A stretch of DNA of 64,000 bases from Dyella terrae (GCF_022394535.1 NZ_CP089414.1:5146001-5210000); one strand, 5' to 3'. Positions 42,708-52,443 are shown, counted from the stretch's first letter. A program made the numbers and translations. Notes: generated by a model not told the origin, from the letters alone.

Positions 42708-43025
42708 TCAGCGCGTTGGAGGGCGCATATCAGCGTGGATGTCCCGACGCGGCATGCTTGCAGGCTGTCGAAGGGGAGGGGGCATCGCAGGTGGCGCGCC
42801 ATACGGTGAGGTGGCCTGCCAACGGCAGCGCAGTGCGCCCGTTGCCGGGTCTCGCGTCCAGCGTGCCGTCAGCGGATGGATGCGCACCTCGACTTCCTCA
42901 CGGCGAGGGCCGCGTGGTGTCATGGCATAGCGGATGTTGTATAGCCGTCCGGGCGGCGCAAAGCGACGGCCCGCACGACGGCGGCCGGGCCCGATGTGGC
43001 CCGTCACGGAATGAAAGAGGTTCAT
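42708..43025 (-). CDS. Basic hypothetical protein
   Basis: A 105-residue Arg/Pro-rich protein (GRRRAGRRFAPPGRLYNIRY, then HPLTARWTRDPATGALRCRW). A strong ribosome binding site, AGGAGGTGAGTC, precedes ATG 43025, which is the main reason for calling it. No domain is recognised. It could be nucleic-acid-binding by charge alone. On the same strand as the AdoMetDC-like and NRAMP-like genes, 181 bp upstream of them. Confidence 0.58.
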   Translation of the reverse strand: MNLFHSVTGHIGPGRRRAGRRFAPPGRLYNIRYAMTPRGPRREEVEVRIHPLTARWTRDPATGALRCRWQATSPYGAPPAMPPPLRQPASMPRRDIHADMRPPTR

Positions 43026-43681
43026 GACTCACCTCCTGTTCGCGCGCAGCGACGCAGGAGGCGGCCGGACTTCCCTGAGACCAGGAAAGCGCCGGTCGAC
43101 CGCATACGGTCGCCACAGGCGTCCAAGTTGTCTACACGGCGCGCCAACATCGGATAGGTGCATCCAACATTGGCGCTGCTACTAGGGTAACTGTCCATTT
43201 CTCGCAGGTTGATAACCAGACAAGTGCCACGGGAGGGCCGGAAGAGCCTGTTCACGATCTCCGCACAGCCCGCGTTGTTCTTGAGTGGTCGCCCGGCGGC
43301 AGTGCGTGGCGCAGCGCCTGCCTGGTGGGCAGGTCAAGCCGCGCGCTGTCGTTGGGTGGCCACTCAAGAACAACCTTCCGGGCCGGATCTGTTTGCCCCC
43401 AGGTCGGCGTCATCACTCAGTCGTGTACGGACGTACACTCCTTCGTTCTTCCTTGTCCTGCGTGCAAACAGCTTCCGGCGCGGGCTATGCGGAGATCGTG
43501 AACAGGCTCTCAGGCGCGGGCACGATACTCAGCCCAGTTGCCGCGTGTCAACGAAAATTTTCCAATTGAAACAATGTATCGCAAGCGTTTTGGGGTCGGC
43601 ATGGAATGGACGGCCAAACGTCTTTCGGCGCTGACCCTCGGGCGGCGTTGCTGCAAGGCCTTCACGTCTCGGTACGTGTTT
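43026..43681. other. Long intergenic region holding structured repeat copy 1
   Basis: 656 bp without a supported gene. 43244-43509 is the structured repeat. 43026-43243 probably contains the promoter of the basic hypothetical protein gene (minus). 43510-43681 lies past the end of the EamA transporter gene and shows no clear feature. Confidence 0.6.
43244..43509 (+). repeat. Structured repeat element, copy 1
   Basis: A 266-bp element bounded by perfect 21-bp terminal inverted repeats (43244-43264 and 43489-43509). Inside is a second inverted repeat (43274-43294 with 43354-43374) enclosing a hairpin CCTGCC-TGGTG-GGCAGG (43317-43333), then a half containing GTGTAC-GGAC-GTACAC and a GCCGGA...TCCGGC pairing. 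A diverged copy occurs at 55380-55647 in the opposite orientation, with the stems preserved by paired changes. It encodes no protein that I can support. It may be a structured RNA, an attenuator or a fold-back mobile element. Confidence 0.85.
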
Positions 43682-44740
43682 TCACGCATGGCCGTGGCGA
43701 TGATGGATGTCCGGGTAGTGCGGGTGCGTGTGCGTGATGGGCGTGTGCTGGTGCGGATGCGTGTGCGGTTCCGTGCCGTCCCAGTCGAAATCGTGTTCGT
43801 GCTGGTGATGCTCATCGTGGACATGGCGATGCGCGTGGAGCATCGCTTCATGCGTGTGCTCGTGTTCGTGCCGCTCGGTCAGGTGCAGCCAGACGCCCGT
43901 GCCCATCAAGGCGGCAGCCAGCCAAAACATCGTGGATGCGTGTTCGCCAAAGCAAAGGATGGCGATGGCGGCGCCGATGAACGGCGCCGTGGAAAAGTAG
44001 GCGCCGGTGCGTGCCGTGCCCAGGCCGCGCAGGGCGAGCACGAATAGCACGAGGCTGATGCCATAGCCGAGCAGGCCGATCAGCATGGCCGGCATCGCTT
44101 GCGTCCACGACGGCCACGCAGCGCCAATAGCCAGTCCCACCGCGGTGTTGATAACACCGGCCACGGCACCCTTGCCGCCCGCAAGGAACAACGCATCCTG
44201 CGCGGAGACCTTGCGCGTGAGATTGTTGTCGATGGCCCAGCACAAGCACGCGCCACCGATCGCGACGGGGCCGATCCACGAACCCTGGCCGTGACCCGTA
44301 CTTGACCAGGAAAGCAGCAAGCCACCGGCGACAATGAGCAACATACCGGCGACGATGCGTCGATCCGCGTTTTCCTTGAACACAACCCACGCGAGCAGTG
44401 CGGTAAGCACGGCTTCAAGGTTGAGCAACATGGAGGCGGTGGATGCGGTGGTTTGGACCAGCCCGAACATGAGAAGCAGTGGCCCGAGCACGCCACCGAA
44501 GATCACCGCGCCCAACCACCACCACCATTCACTCGCGGGCATGGTCGGCAGTTGCAGCGACCGGTCGCGCACGATGCGGATCAGGTTCAAGCCTATGCCG
44601 CTGCCGAGGTAGAGCAGGCCGGCCAGCAGGAAGGGCGAGGTCTGGCCGACCAGCTGCTTGGCAAACGGGGTGCTGGCGCCGAACAGCGCTGCCGCCAGCA
44701 GGGCAGCGGCGACGGGGCGGGAGAGCATCATCTTGGTCAT
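43682..44740 (-). CDS. EamA/DMT family transporter with His-rich C-terminal tail
   Basis: A 352-residue protein with ten predicted helices of the drug/metabolite transporter superfamily (two EamA repeats; RPVAAALLAAALFGASTPFA at the start and LNLEAVLTALLAWVVFKENA at the first repeat's end). Residues ~290-352 form a cytoplasmic tail dominated by His, Glu, Asp and Pro (HEHEHTHEAMLHAHRHVHDE, and later HTHPHQHTPITHTHPHYPDI), which should bind metal ions such as Ni, Co or Zn. Start 44740 follows GGAAAGGCC. It may export metal or a metal-linked metabolite; inference. Confidence 0.88.
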   Translation of the reverse strand: MTKMMLSRPVAAALLAAALFGASTPFAKQLVGQTSPFLLAGLLYLGSGIGLNLIRIVRDRSLQLPTMPASEWWWWLGAVIFGGVLGPLLLMFGLVQTTASTASMLLNLEAVLTALLAWVVFKENADRRIVAGMLLIVAGGLLLSWSSTGHGQGSWIGPVAIGGACLCWAIDNNLTRKVSAQDALFLAGGKGAVAGVINTAVGLAIGAAWPSWTQAMPAMLIGLLGYGISLVLFVLALRGLGTARTGAYFSTAPFIGAAIAILCFGEHASTMFWLAAALMGTGVWLHLTERHEHEHTHEAMLHAHRHVHDEHHQHEHDFDWDGTEPHTHPHQHTPITHTHPHYPDIHHRHGHA

Positions 44741-44901
44741 GGCCTTTCCGGGGCGAGGCGCCGCAAGGCGCGTGCTTAGTGGGCGTGGGACATCATTGTA
44801 GGCCGATCCCATGTGGTCTCCGTTCGTAGGCGCGTTCGCCGAAGGGCTGGCTTTTTCCCGGCAAGCCCCCACGTGTGGAGCTTCCCCGTCGAGGAAGTCT
44901 C

Positions 44902-45900
44902 ATGATTCCTTTCTCTGTACTCGATCTGGCGCCCGTCACTGAGGGCAGCAACACCACCCAGGCCTTCGCCAACACGCTGGATCTGGCGCGCCGCGCCGAG
45001 CAGTTGGGCTATACGCGCTATTGGCTGGCCGAACACCACAACATGCCGGGCATCGCCAGCGCCGCTACGGCGGTGCTGATTGGCCATGTGGCCGGCGGAA
45101 CCTCGACCATTCGCGTCGGCGCGGGCGGCATCATGCTGCCCAACCACGCGCCGCTGCAGGTGGCCGAGCAGTTCGGCACGCTGGTATCGCTCTATCCCGG
45201 GCGCATCGATCTGGGGCTGGGACGTGCGCCCGGTACCGATCATCCCACCGCGCGTGCGTTGCGACGCTATTTCGACAGCGCCGATGCGTTCCCGCAGGAC
45301 GTGGCCGAGCTGCTCGCTTATTTCGAACCCGCCACGCCAGAGCAACCGGTCCGTGCTGTACCGGGCGCGGGCATCGAGGTGCCCGTATGGTTGCTGGGCT
45401 CCAGCCTGTTCAGTGCGCGGCTTTCCGCGGCGATGGGCTTGCCGTTCGCTTTCGCGTCGCACTTTGCGCCGGATGCGATGGACGAAGCGCTGGCGTTGTA
45501 TCGCCGTGACTTCCGTCCTTCTGCACGCCTGCCATCGCCGTACGCGATGCTGGGCGTCAATATCGTCGCGGCAGAAAGCGACGCCGAGGCGAAGCGTTTG
45601 TTTACCACGCAGCAGCAGAGTTTCATCAATCTGCGTCGTGGACGCCCGGGCCTGATCCCGCCGCCGATCGACGATATCGAGACGTACTGGACGCCGACGG
45701 AGAAGTTCGGCGTGGAGCGTGCGCTCGCCTGCGCGGTGATCGGTAGCCCCGACACGGTGAAGGAAGGCATCGAAGCCTTCGTGGCGCGTCATCGTCCCGA
45801 TGAGTTGATGGTGACGGCCAACGTGTTTGACCACGAAGCGCGTTGCCGTTCGTTTGCCCTGGTAGCCGAAGTGAAGAAGCGACTCGCCGCCGCTCGTTGA
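44902..45900 (+). CDS. LLM class flavin-dependent oxidoreductase
   Basis: A 332-residue luciferase-like monooxygenase TIM barrel (MsnO8-type subgroup): [40 protein letters not shown], then [24 protein letters not shown] [20 protein letters not shown] and [20 protein letters not shown]. Uses reduced flavin from a reductase partner; the substrate is unknown. Start ATG 44902 follows GAGGAAGTCTC. Divergent from the EamA transporter gene; its stop converges with the HDOD gene. Confidence 0.93.
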   Translation: MIPFSVLDLAPVTEGSNTTQAFANTLDLARRAEQLGYTRYWLAEHHNMPGIASAATAVLIGHVAGGTSTIRVGAGGIMLPNHAPLQVAEQFGTLVSLYPGRIDLGLGRAPGTDHPTARALRRYFDSADAFPQDVAELLAYFEPATPEQPVRAVPGAGIEVPVWLLGSSLFSARLSAAMGLPFAFASHFAPDAMDEALALYRRDFRPSARLPSPYAMLGVNIVAAESDAEAKRLFTTQQQSFINLRRGRPGLIPPPIDDIETYWTPTEKFGVERALACAVIGSPDTVKEGIEAFVARHRPDELMVTANVFDHEARCRSFALVAEVKKRLAAAR

Positions 45901-45901
45901 G

Positions 45902-46942
45902 TTACGGCGGTGTCACGGTGTCGAAGCTCTGCCGCAGATCCTGCCGACAACGCGCGACCAGTTGCGGCGGGAAGGTGGCGATGGGATCGTCGCCGACACC
46001 GGAGTCGCGATCGAGCAGGCCTTGCTCGGACAGCAACTGGTACATCGCCAGCCGTTGAGCCACGTGCAATACGCGGCTCATCGGCAGCATGAGCGCGGCG
46101 CTGCCGTGTTGCGCGTGTTCTACCAGAGCCTCCTGCACGGCAGGCGGCAGCTCCCAGTGCTGTCCCGCCTGCACGGTGAGCTGCGCCGCGAGCTGGACGC
46201 AATCGTCGATGAAGGCGGGCGAGCTGGCGGGCAGCTCGGTGTTCTGCAGTTCCCTGTCCAGCAGGCGGGCCACGGCACCCAGGCCGCTATAGCCGACCAG
46301 CGCCAGCAGGTAGGATTCGAAAGCGTCGCATTGGCCTTTGCTGAGATACACCGCGGCGTGCGCGCAGCGTTCGGCGTGGTCCCACAGGCGCTGGCCGACG
46401 ATCTGGCCGCTGGCACCCGCGCTGGCCATCAGAATGGGTTTCATCACGTACGACGTCACCACATGGCGCAAGCCGATCTGGCCGAGCAGCACCACGGCGT
46501 GCTGCAGGCTGCCGATGGGGTGCGCGGTGCGATAGGTGACGCTTCCGGTGACGCGCATGACCTCGCCCACCAGCACAGGGTCTCGCTTGATCAGGTCAGC
46601 CAGTTGCGCGCCGCTGAGCTTGTCGTTCTTCATCGCACGCATCAGCTGCGGCAGCACGGTGGGCATGCGGGGCAGGCTGCGTATATCGAAACGACCGCTT
46701 TCGCACTGATCTCGTAGTCGCTGCAGGATGGCCTGCTCGCGCACCTTGTTGGGCGTGTCGCCGGCGCTGACCGGCTGGTTCAGGATAAAGCGGAAGAAGC
46801 GTTCGGCGATCTCGTCGCACGGAACGGTGGCGTGAGGCGACAGCGTCTCGACAGTTAGTTCTGGATTGGGTGCAGCCGGGCGTGCCGCCGCTGGTTCCGC
46901 CGCGCGTTCACGTCCGAAGACTCTCCACCAGTTCCCCATCAT
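45902..46942 (-). CDS. HDOD domain protein
   Basis: A 346-residue protein. After a charged N-terminus, the HDOD domain starts near RFDIRSLPRMPTVLPQLMRA, NDKLSGAQLADLIKRDPVLV and RTAHPIGSLQHAVVLLGQIG. HDOD proteins are HD-domain relatives that lack the metal-dependent catalysis of HD-GYP enzymes and act as scaffolds in stress and c-di-GMP-linked signalling. No second effector domain is present. Starts at ATG 46942 (MMGNWWRVFG). Confidence 0.88.
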   Translation of the reverse strand: MMGNWWRVFGRERAAEPAAARPAAPNPELTVETLSPHATVPCDEIAERFFRFILNQPVSAGDTPNKVREQAILQRLRDQCESGRFDIRSLPRMPTVLPQLMRAMKNDKLSGAQLADLIKRDPVLVGEVMRVTGSVTYRTAHPIGSLQHAVVLLGQIGLRHVVTSYVMKPILMASAGASGQIVGQRLWDHAERCAHAAVYLSKGQCDAFESYLLALVGYSGLGAVARLLDRELQNTELPASSPAFIDDCVQLAAQLTVQAGQHWELPPAVQEALVEHAQHGSAALMLPMSRVLHVAQRLAMYQLLSEQGLLDRDSGVGDDPIATFPPQLVARCRQDLRQSFDTVTPP

Positions 46943-47040
46943 CGTGCTGCCAGCCCCCCCTCGTATGGCACCCGCTCCGCTGTGTATCGGCAGCCGGCCG
47001 GAGAAACGTAGACGGGCCTTGCTGCGATGCGACGGGATGC

Positions 47041-48303
47041 TCAGTTATCGGCGGACACAGGCGATTGCTTGATCCAGGCGGCTGCACCCAGCCCCGCGCG
47101 CTGCCCGCTGGCGAAACAGGCGGTCAGCAGATAACCCCCGGTAGGGGCCTCCCAATCGAGCATTTCGCCAGCACAGAACACACCGGGAAGGGTCGTGAGC
47201 ATCAACTGGGGAGAGAGCGCTTCCAGCCGCACGCCGCCGCCGCTGCTGATGGCTTCGTCGATGGGGCGCGGCTGCGAGAGGCGCAGTGGCAGGTGTTTGA
47301 TGGTGCGGGCGAGCGTGTCGGTGTCGTGGAACTGTTCGCGGTTGAGCACTTCGTGCAGCAGCCCGGCCTTCACGCCGCTCAGGCCGGTATGCCGGCGCAG
47401 GTGTTCGCTCATGGAACGGCTGCCGCGCGGCTTGGCGAGATCGGCGCGCAGGCGCTCAAGCGGCCGGTCGGGCGACAGGTCCAGTGCGATGGTGGTGGAG
47501 CCGTGGGTGGTGATCGCATCGCGCAGCATGGATGAATAGGCGTAGATCAGGCTGCCTTCGATGCCGGTGGCGGTGATGACGCATTCGCCTTGGCGCGAGT
47601 GCTCGTTGCCGTCTTTGTCGCGCAGGTGGATCACCACCGGCTTGAGCGGGGTACCGGCGAAGCGAGTCGCCAGGTGTTCGCTCCAGCCGATGTCGAAGCC
47701 GCAGTTGGACGGCACCAGCGGCGACACGTCCACACCGCGCGCGGCGAGCGGCGCCTGCCATTGGCCGTCGGAGCCCAGCTCCGGCCAACTGCCGCCGCCC
47801 ATCGCCAGCACCACGGCATCGGCACGGACACATCGCTCGCCGTCAGGTGTGGCGAAGCGCAGCGCGCCGTCATCGGTCCAGCCCAGCCAGCGATGATGGA
47901 CGTGGAAGTGCACGCCATCTTCGCGCAGGCGACGCACCCAGCCGCGCAGAAGTGGGGCGGCTTTCAGGTCGCTGGGAAACACGCGGCCCGAGCTGCCGAC
48001 GAAGGTCTCCACGCCGAGATCCCGAGCCCAGGCACGCAGATCATCGGCGTCGAAATCGGTCAGCCATTCGCCGACCTCGTGGGCTCGCGCACCATAGCGC
48101 TGGATGAAATCCGGTTTGGGCTCGCCATGCGTCAGGTTCATGCCGCCCTTGCCGGCGATAAGAAACTTGCGGCCCACCGAACCTTTGGCGTCGAACATGT
48201 CTACCGACACCCCAGCCGCGCGCGCGGTTTCGGCGGCCATGAGGCCGGCGGGGCCGCCGCCGATGACGGCGAGGCTGACGTGGGTAGGCGTGCTGCTGGA
48301 CAT
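47041..48303 (-). CDS. BaiN/HI0933-type FAD-dependent oxidoreductase
   Basis: A 420-residue flavoprotein. The N-terminal Rossmann motif GGGPAGLMAAETARAAG binds FAD, followed by GRKFLIAGKGGMNLTHGE, typical of the BaiN/HI0933 (TIGR03862-like) family, ALVLAMGGGSWPELGSDGQW-like VVLAMGGGSWPELGSDGQW, and the end GVFCAGEMLDWEAPTGGYLL with the second flavin contact. The physiological reaction is unknown. Starts at 48303 (MSSSTP); an in-frame extension to 48333 is possible. Confidence 0.92.
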   Translation of the reverse strand: MSSSTPTHVSLAVIGGGPAGLMAAETARAAGVSVDMFDAKGSVGRKFLIAGKGGMNLTHGEPKPDFIQRYGARAHEVGEWLTDFDADDLRAWARDLGVETFVGSSGRVFPSDLKAAPLLRGWVRRLREDGVHFHVHHRWLGWTDDGALRFATPDGERCVRADAVVLAMGGGSWPELGSDGQWQAPLAARGVDVSPLVPSNCGFDIGWSEHLATRFAGTPLKPVVIHLRDKDGNEHSRQGECVITATGIEGSLIYAYSSMLRDAITTHGSTTIALDLSPDRPLERLRADLAKPRGSRSMSEHLRRHTGLSGVKAGLLHEVLNREQFHDTDTLARTIKHLPLRLSQPRPIDEAISSGGGVRLEALSPQLMLTTLPGVFCAGEMLDWEAPTGGYLLTACFASGQRAGLGAAAWIKQSPVSADN

Positions 48304-48355
48304 GGATGATGCGCGCGGCAAACGGCCGTCCATTGTACAGGCAGCCTGGCGTAGC

Positions 48356-49105
48356 TCAGCCCAGCTTGTCGATCAGCGGTTTCAACAGATCCAGCGGCAG
48401 TGGAAACACGATAGTGGAGGCCTTGCCGTTGTTGGACATGTCCGACATGGTCTGCAGGTAGCGTAGCTGTAGTGCCTGTGGCTGTTGTGCGAGCAAGGCG
48501 GCGGCGTCGCGCAGCTTTTCGGCGGCCTGCAGCTCACCGTCCGCGTGGATGACTTTGGCGCGGCGCTCGCGTTCGGCCTCGGCCTGGCGGGCGATCGCCC
48601 GCACCATGGTTTCGTTGAGATCCACGTCCTTGATCTCGACGTTGGTGATCTTGATGCCCCATGGATCGGTGGCTTCGTCGAGGATCTGCTGCAGGCTGTG
48701 GTTGATCGAATCGCGTTGCGAAAGGATGTCGTCCAGCTCGTGTTGGCCCAACACCGAGCGCAGCCGCGTCTGGGCGAGTTGGCTGGTGGCCTGGAGGAAG
48801 TCGGCCACCTGCAGGATCGCCTTGTCCGGTTCCACGACGCGGAAATAGACCACTGCATTCACCCGCACAGAGACGTTGTCGCGCGAGATCACATCCTGTG
48901 GCGGCACGTCCATCACCGTCACGCGCAGGTCCACGCGGATCATGCGTTGCACGATAGGCACCAGCACGAACAGCCCCGGTCCTTTGATGCCGGTGTAGCG
49001 GCCCAGCGAGAGCACGACGCCACGCTGGTATTCCGGTAGCACTTTGATGGCAAGGAACAGCAGTGCGATGACCCAGACCACGATGACGCCGACAAAGCCG
49101 AACAT
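48356..49105 (-). CDS. Slipin (SPFH/Band 7 membrane scaffold)
   Basis: A 249-residue slipin: N-terminal membrane anchor ([20 protein letters not shown]), Band 7 domain with [20 protein letters not shown] and [20 protein letters not shown], and a C-terminal coiled coil ([20 protein letters not shown]) for oligomerisation. Bacterial slipins pair with NfeD proteins; here the nfeD gene is 26 bp upstream on the same strand. Start 49105 follows AGGAG at 6 bp; an in-frame ATG at 49111 directly abuts it. Confidence 0.93.
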   Translation of the reverse strand: MFGFVGVIVVWVIALLFLAIKVLPEYQRGVVLSLGRYTGIKGPGLFVLVPIVQRMIRVDLRVTVMDVPPQDVISRDNVSVRVNAVVYFRVVEPDKAILQVADFLQATSQLAQTRLRSVLGQHELDDILSQRDSINHSLQQILDEATDPWGIKITNVEIKDVDLNETMVRAIARQAEAERERRAKVIHADGELQAAEKLRDAAALLAQQPQALQLRYLQTMSDMSNNGKASTIVFPLPLDLLKPLIDKLG

Positions 49106-49131
49106 GAGCATCTCCTCTGCAGTCGAATAGA

Positions 49132-50499
49132 TCAGGCGCGCGTGACGCGCAGTAACAATCCGTCGCGTGCCACCACGCGTACGCGCGTGCCCGCCGGCAG
49201 GCTGGCTTCACAGTGCACGCGCCATTGCTCACCGCCGATACGTGCCCAGCCTTCGCCGCTCGCATCGATGTGCTGAGTGAGTTCGCCGGTGGTCAGCAGC
49301 ATCTGCGTATCGCCGTTGAATACACGCGCGCGTCGCGAGCGTGTCACCGTGCGCACCAGCAGTACCAACACCACGACGGCGCCGGTCGCTATGCCGGCGA
49401 TGACACCAAGATTCACGGCATACCCGGGTACGCCCGTGTTGAACAGCATGATCGATCCGATCACGAACGCGATGACGCCGCCGATGCCGATGGCACCGAC
49501 CGAGGGCATCACCGCCTCTGCCACCACGAGTCCGATCCCCAGCAGCATCAGCGCCAGACCGGCGTAATTCACGGGTAGCAATTGCAAGGCATAGAGCCCG
49601 ACAAGCAGGCAGATGGCGCCCGCCACGCCCGGCAGGAACACGCCGGGATGAAAGGCTTCGAGCACCAATCCGTACATGCCGGCGAGCAGCAGCAGATAGG
49701 CGATGGTGGGGTGGGTGACTAGCCCCAGCAGGTGCGTGCGCCAGTTCGGCGCGTAGTCGCGCAACGGAAGTCCGGCGAGGTGCAGCACGGTGTCCTGCCC
49801 GTCGACGCGCACGTGGCGTCCCTCAATACGAGTGAGCAGGGTGGGGATGTCGGGTGCGATCAGGTCCACCACGTGCTTCTGCGCCGCTTCGTCCGCGGTC
49901 AGGGTTTCTGCGCCTTGCACAGCCTTCACGGCCCAGTCTGCGTTGCGGCCGTTGTACTGGGCCAGCGACCGGATGGAGGCGACGGCATCGTTGAGCACTT
50001 TGTTCGATTCGGCATCCGGCGATGGCGCTGGTGTGCTGCCCGAGGCGGCTGGCGGGTTGAACGACGGCAACGGACTGCTGCCGCCGATCGGTACCGGCGT
50101 TGCTGCACCGATATGGGTGGCGGGTGCCATCGCGGCTACCGGGCAGGCATAAAGGATGTACGTGCCAGCCGACGCAGCACGCGCGCCGCCGGGGGCGACG
50201 TAACCAATGATGGGTTGGTGCGCGGCAAGGATGCTGGCGATGATCTGTCGCATCGAATCGGACAGGCCGCCAGGCGTATCGAGCTGCAGTACGACGGCAC
50301 TGGCTCCATCGCGGGTGGCGCGCTGCAGGCTGTCGTCGACGTATTCCGCTGCGGCAGGGCCGATGGGGCCGGACAGATCAACGCGCGCCACGAAACCAGA
50401 GGATCGCGAAGGGACGCCTGCCTCGTTGCCGGCCACCACGGTGGCAGCCAGCGTTATTGCCAACAGCGCACCGGCCAATGTCACGAGACTTCGCGTCAC
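49132..50499 (-). CDS. NfeD family membrane serine protease (long form)
   Basis: A 455-residue protein: signal peptide, ClpP-like protease domain with Ser in [12 protein letters not shown] (S110) and Lys in [10 protein letters not shown] (K167), a cluster of membrane helices ([60 protein letters not shown]), and a C-terminal OB-fold domain ([19 protein letters not shown]). Long NfeD proteins cleave slipin or stomatin partners; the partner gene follows. Start GTG 50499 follows AAGGAGG; the frame is open to 50529 upstream. Confidence 0.92.
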   Translation of the reverse strand: MTRSLVTLAGALLAITLAATVVAGNEAGVPSRSSGFVARVDLSGPIGPAAAEYVDDSLQRATRDGASAVVLQLDTPGGLSDSMRQIIASILAAHQPIIGYVAPGGARAASAGTYILYACPVAAMAPATHIGAATPVPIGGSSPLPSFNPPAASGSTPAPSPDAESNKVLNDAVASIRSLAQYNGRNADWAVKAVQGAETLTADEAAQKHVVDLIAPDIPTLLTRIEGRHVRVDGQDTVLHLAGLPLRDYAPNWRTHLLGLVTHPTIAYLLLLAGMYGLVLEAFHPGVFLPGVAGAICLLVGLYALQLLPVNYAGLALMLLGIGLVVAEAVMPSVGAIGIGGVIAFVIGSIMLFNTGVPGYAVNLGVIAGIATGAVVVLVLLVRTVTRSRRARVFNGDTQMLLTTGELTQHIDASGEGWARIGGEQWRVHCEASLPAGTRVRVVARDGLLLRVTRA

Positions 50500-50600
50500 G
50501 CCATGCCTCCTTGAGAGGCGCACCACCACATTGCGCCAGCGGATGTTTCGCTGGCGTGAGGCGGGGCGTTAGCGATCGCTGCGGGTGCTCGAGGCGGCAG

Positions 50601-50718
50601 CAAAGGCGCTGGATCCCTGCCTTCGCAGGGATGACGGTGAGGTTTCTTTTGCTGCTTTCCATCTAGACGGGCGCACCATCCTCGTCATCCCTGCGAAGGC
50701 AGGGATCCAGTGCCTTTG
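50601..50718. repeat. Inverted pair of 35-bp dispersed repeats (fold-back element)
   Basis: Two 35-bp arms, 50601-50635 and 50684-50718, are inverted and differ at one position, separated by 48 bp. Each arm has an internal near-dyad (GGATCCCTGCC/TTCGCAGGGATGAC) and the coding-like string VIPAKAGIQ in one frame, typical of a repeat common in Xanthomonads and other proteobacteria. It lies between the nfeD promoter and the end of the HExxH gene and may fold into a cruciform or a terminator-like hairpin. Confidence 0.88.
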
Positions 50719-50761
50719 CCTGCAGGGAGCGAAAGCGGTAACGACGTCGGGTGGGCTACCT

Positions 50762-51274
50762 TCAGCTAAAAACCGGCCTTCCGACCTGATCCAGCAGGCC
50801 ATGGTCGATCAACCATTGCCGCGCATTGCCGGCGTCTTGCTCGAACCACGCTCGCGCAGAGCCAAGGCGGAAGGTGTAGCCCCAGGCATCCATATCGGTC
50901 ATCAGACGGACGCGGCCCACGCCGGACAATTCATCGGCCAGGACGATCTGCAGGTAGCAGGTGGCGTCCTCTTCGTCGATGGAGTCGGTGGCGTCGGTGT
51001 GCACGAAAGTGCGCCGTTCGGGTGGCAGCACGATGAGATGGCCGGCCTCGTGCAGCAGCGAATGCACCGGTGTGTCGTCACGCGCGTAAACCGTGGTGCC
51101 AATGATGCCGGCCTCCTCCTCGCCCCAGAAACTACCGGGAATGGGGATGCCGGGTTCCACGCGTTCGAGCGCCAGCCCGTAGCGGGCGAGCAGGTTCGCG
51201 GGCGCCTCGAAGCCGGTCTCGGCCAAGCGCATCACGTTCGTTTCGTGGGTGGGGAGTGACGAGGGGACTGACAT
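50762..51274 (-). CDS. Putative HExxH zinc protein
   Basis: A 170-residue cytoplasmic protein with the zinc-metallopeptidase motif HSLLHEAGHLIVLPPERR (H-E-A-G-H, about residues 75-79) after GEEEAGIIGTTVYARDDTPV. An acidic segment (TDSIDEEDATCYLQIVLADE) follows and may provide the third ligand. The family is not recognised; small HExxH proteins include transition-state regulators and peptidases. Start 51274 has no clear ribosome binding site, and an internal ATG at 51232 is possible. Confidence 0.75.
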   Translation of the reverse strand: MSVPSSLPTHETNVMRLAETGFEAPANLLARYGLALERVEPGIPIPGSFWGEEEAGIIGTTVYARDDTPVHSLLHEAGHLIVLPPERRTFVHTDATDSIDEEDATCYLQIVLADELSGVGRVRLMTDMDAWGYTFRLGSARAWFEQDAGNARQWLIDHGLLDQVGRPVFS

Positions 51275-51283
51275 GGGATGAAA

Positions 51284-51308
51284 GTCGCCGCCGGTTTACG
51301 GCGGCGAC
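51284..51308. terminator. Hairpin after minE
   Basis: GTCGCCGCC (51284-51292) and GGCGGCGAC (51300-51308) form a perfect 9-bp stem with loop GGTTTAC, 45 bp past the minE stop and 10 bp upstream of the next minus-strand start, so it could also influence translation there. Confidence 0.6.
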
Positions 51309-51352
51309 ACCTGCAGGTTTGTGAGTGGCGCGACGCAGGTCGCGCCACGACA

Positions 51353-51622
51353 TCAGCCGGGTTTGGCTTCGGCGTGTTCGGGCAGCGCTACCGAAAGCTC
51401 GAGGATCTCGTGTCCGCTGTCGCGCTCGACGTTGATGTTGATCGCGTCGAGGTCGACGTGGACGTATTTCTTGATCACTTCGAGCAGCTCGTTGCGCAGC
51501 AACGGCAGGTAGTCGGGAGCGCCACGGGTGGAGCGCTCCTGAGCCACGATGATGCGAAGTCGCTCCTTGGCGAGTCCAGCGGTGGGTTCCGGCTTGCGCT
51601 TCAGGAAATCAAGAATACCCAT
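51353..51622 (-). CDS. minE: Cell division topological specificity factor MinE
   Basis: An 89-residue MinE: N-terminal amphipathic membrane-targeting helix ([20 protein letters not shown]), then the MinD-activating segment [20 protein letters not shown] and the beta dimerisation region ([19 protein letters not shown]). MinE stimulates MinD ATPase and creates the pole-to-pole oscillation that places FtsZ at midcell. Follows minD by 5 bp in the GNAT-minC-minD-minE operon. Confidence 0.96.
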   Translation of the reverse strand: MGILDFLKRKPEPTAGLAKERLRIIVAQERSTRGAPDYLPLLRNELLEVIKKYVHVDLDAININVERDSGHEILELSVALPEHAEAKPG

Positions 51623-51627
51623 CGCGA

Positions 51628-52443
51628 TCAGCCTCCGAATACGCGCTGGAAGAAGCCCTTCTTAGGCACCTCAAGAAAACGCAGGGCACGTTCCTCGCCG
51701 AGGATGCGCGCCACTGTGTCGCTATAGGCCTGACCCGCGAACGAGTTGTCGTCCAGAATCACCGGCACGCCCGCGTTCGACGCGGCCAGCACGTTCTCGG
51801 ATTCCGGGATGACGCCGACGACATTGATGCCGAGGATTTCCTCGACGTCCTTCACGCTCAGCATTTCACCCACGGCCACGCGGGCCGGGTTATAGCGGGT
51901 CAGCAGCAGGTGCTGCTTGATGGCTCCGTCGCCGCGCTCGGCGCGCCGTGTTTTGCTGGCGAGCAGGCCAAGGATGCGATCCGAATCGCGCACCGAGGAC
52001 ACTTCCGGGTTCACCACGACGACGGCGTGGTCGGCGAAATACATCGCCAGGTGCGCGCCCTTTTCGATACCGGCCGGCGAATCGCACACGACGAAGTCGA
52101 AGCCTTCCTTGCCCAGGTCTTCGAGTACCTTCTCCACGCCTTCCTGAGTAAGCGCGTCTTTGTCGCGCGTCTGGCTGGCAGCGAGCACGTAGAGGTTCTC
52201 GTAGCGCTTGTCCTTGATCAGCGCCTGCTTGAGCGTGGCTTCGCCGTGCACGACGTTGACGAAGTCGTACACCACGCGCCGCTCACAGCCCATGATCAGG
52301 TCGAGGTTGCGCAGGCCGACGTCGAAATCGATCACCGCGACTTTCTTGCCGGCCATGGCGAGGCCCGTGGCAAGCGAGGCACTGGTCGTGGTTTTGCCCA
52401 CGCCACCCTTGCCCGAGGTGACAACGATAATCTCAGCAGTCAA
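51628..52443 (-). CDS. minD: Septum site-determining ATPase MinD
   Basis: A 271-residue ParA/MinD ATPase with deviant Walker A ([19 protein letters not shown]), [39 protein letters not shown] (Walker B), and a C-terminal amphipathic membrane-targeting helix ([16 protein letters not shown]). Recruits MinC to the membrane. The start appears to be TTG 52443 after GGAG; no in-frame ATG lies close upstream. Coupled to minE. Confidence 0.96.
   Translation of the reverse strand: MTAEIIVVTSGKGGVGKTTTSASLATGLAMAGKKVAVIDFDVGLRNLDLIMGCERRVVYDFVNVVHGEATLKQALIKDKRYENLYVLAASQTRDKDALTQEGVEKVLEDLGKEGFDFVVCDSPAGIEKGAHLAMYFADHAVVVVNPEVSSVRDSDRILGLLASKTRRAERGDGAIKQHLLLTRYNPARVAVGEMLSVKDVEEILGINVVGVIPESENVLAASNAGVPVILDDNSFAGQAYSDTVARILGEERALRFLEVPKKGFFQRVFGG

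Noticed and set aside
43209..43634. Open frames inside repeat copy 1 (and similarly in copy 2)
   Set aside because: They arise from the repeat's arms; stems and covariation explain the sequence better than coding.
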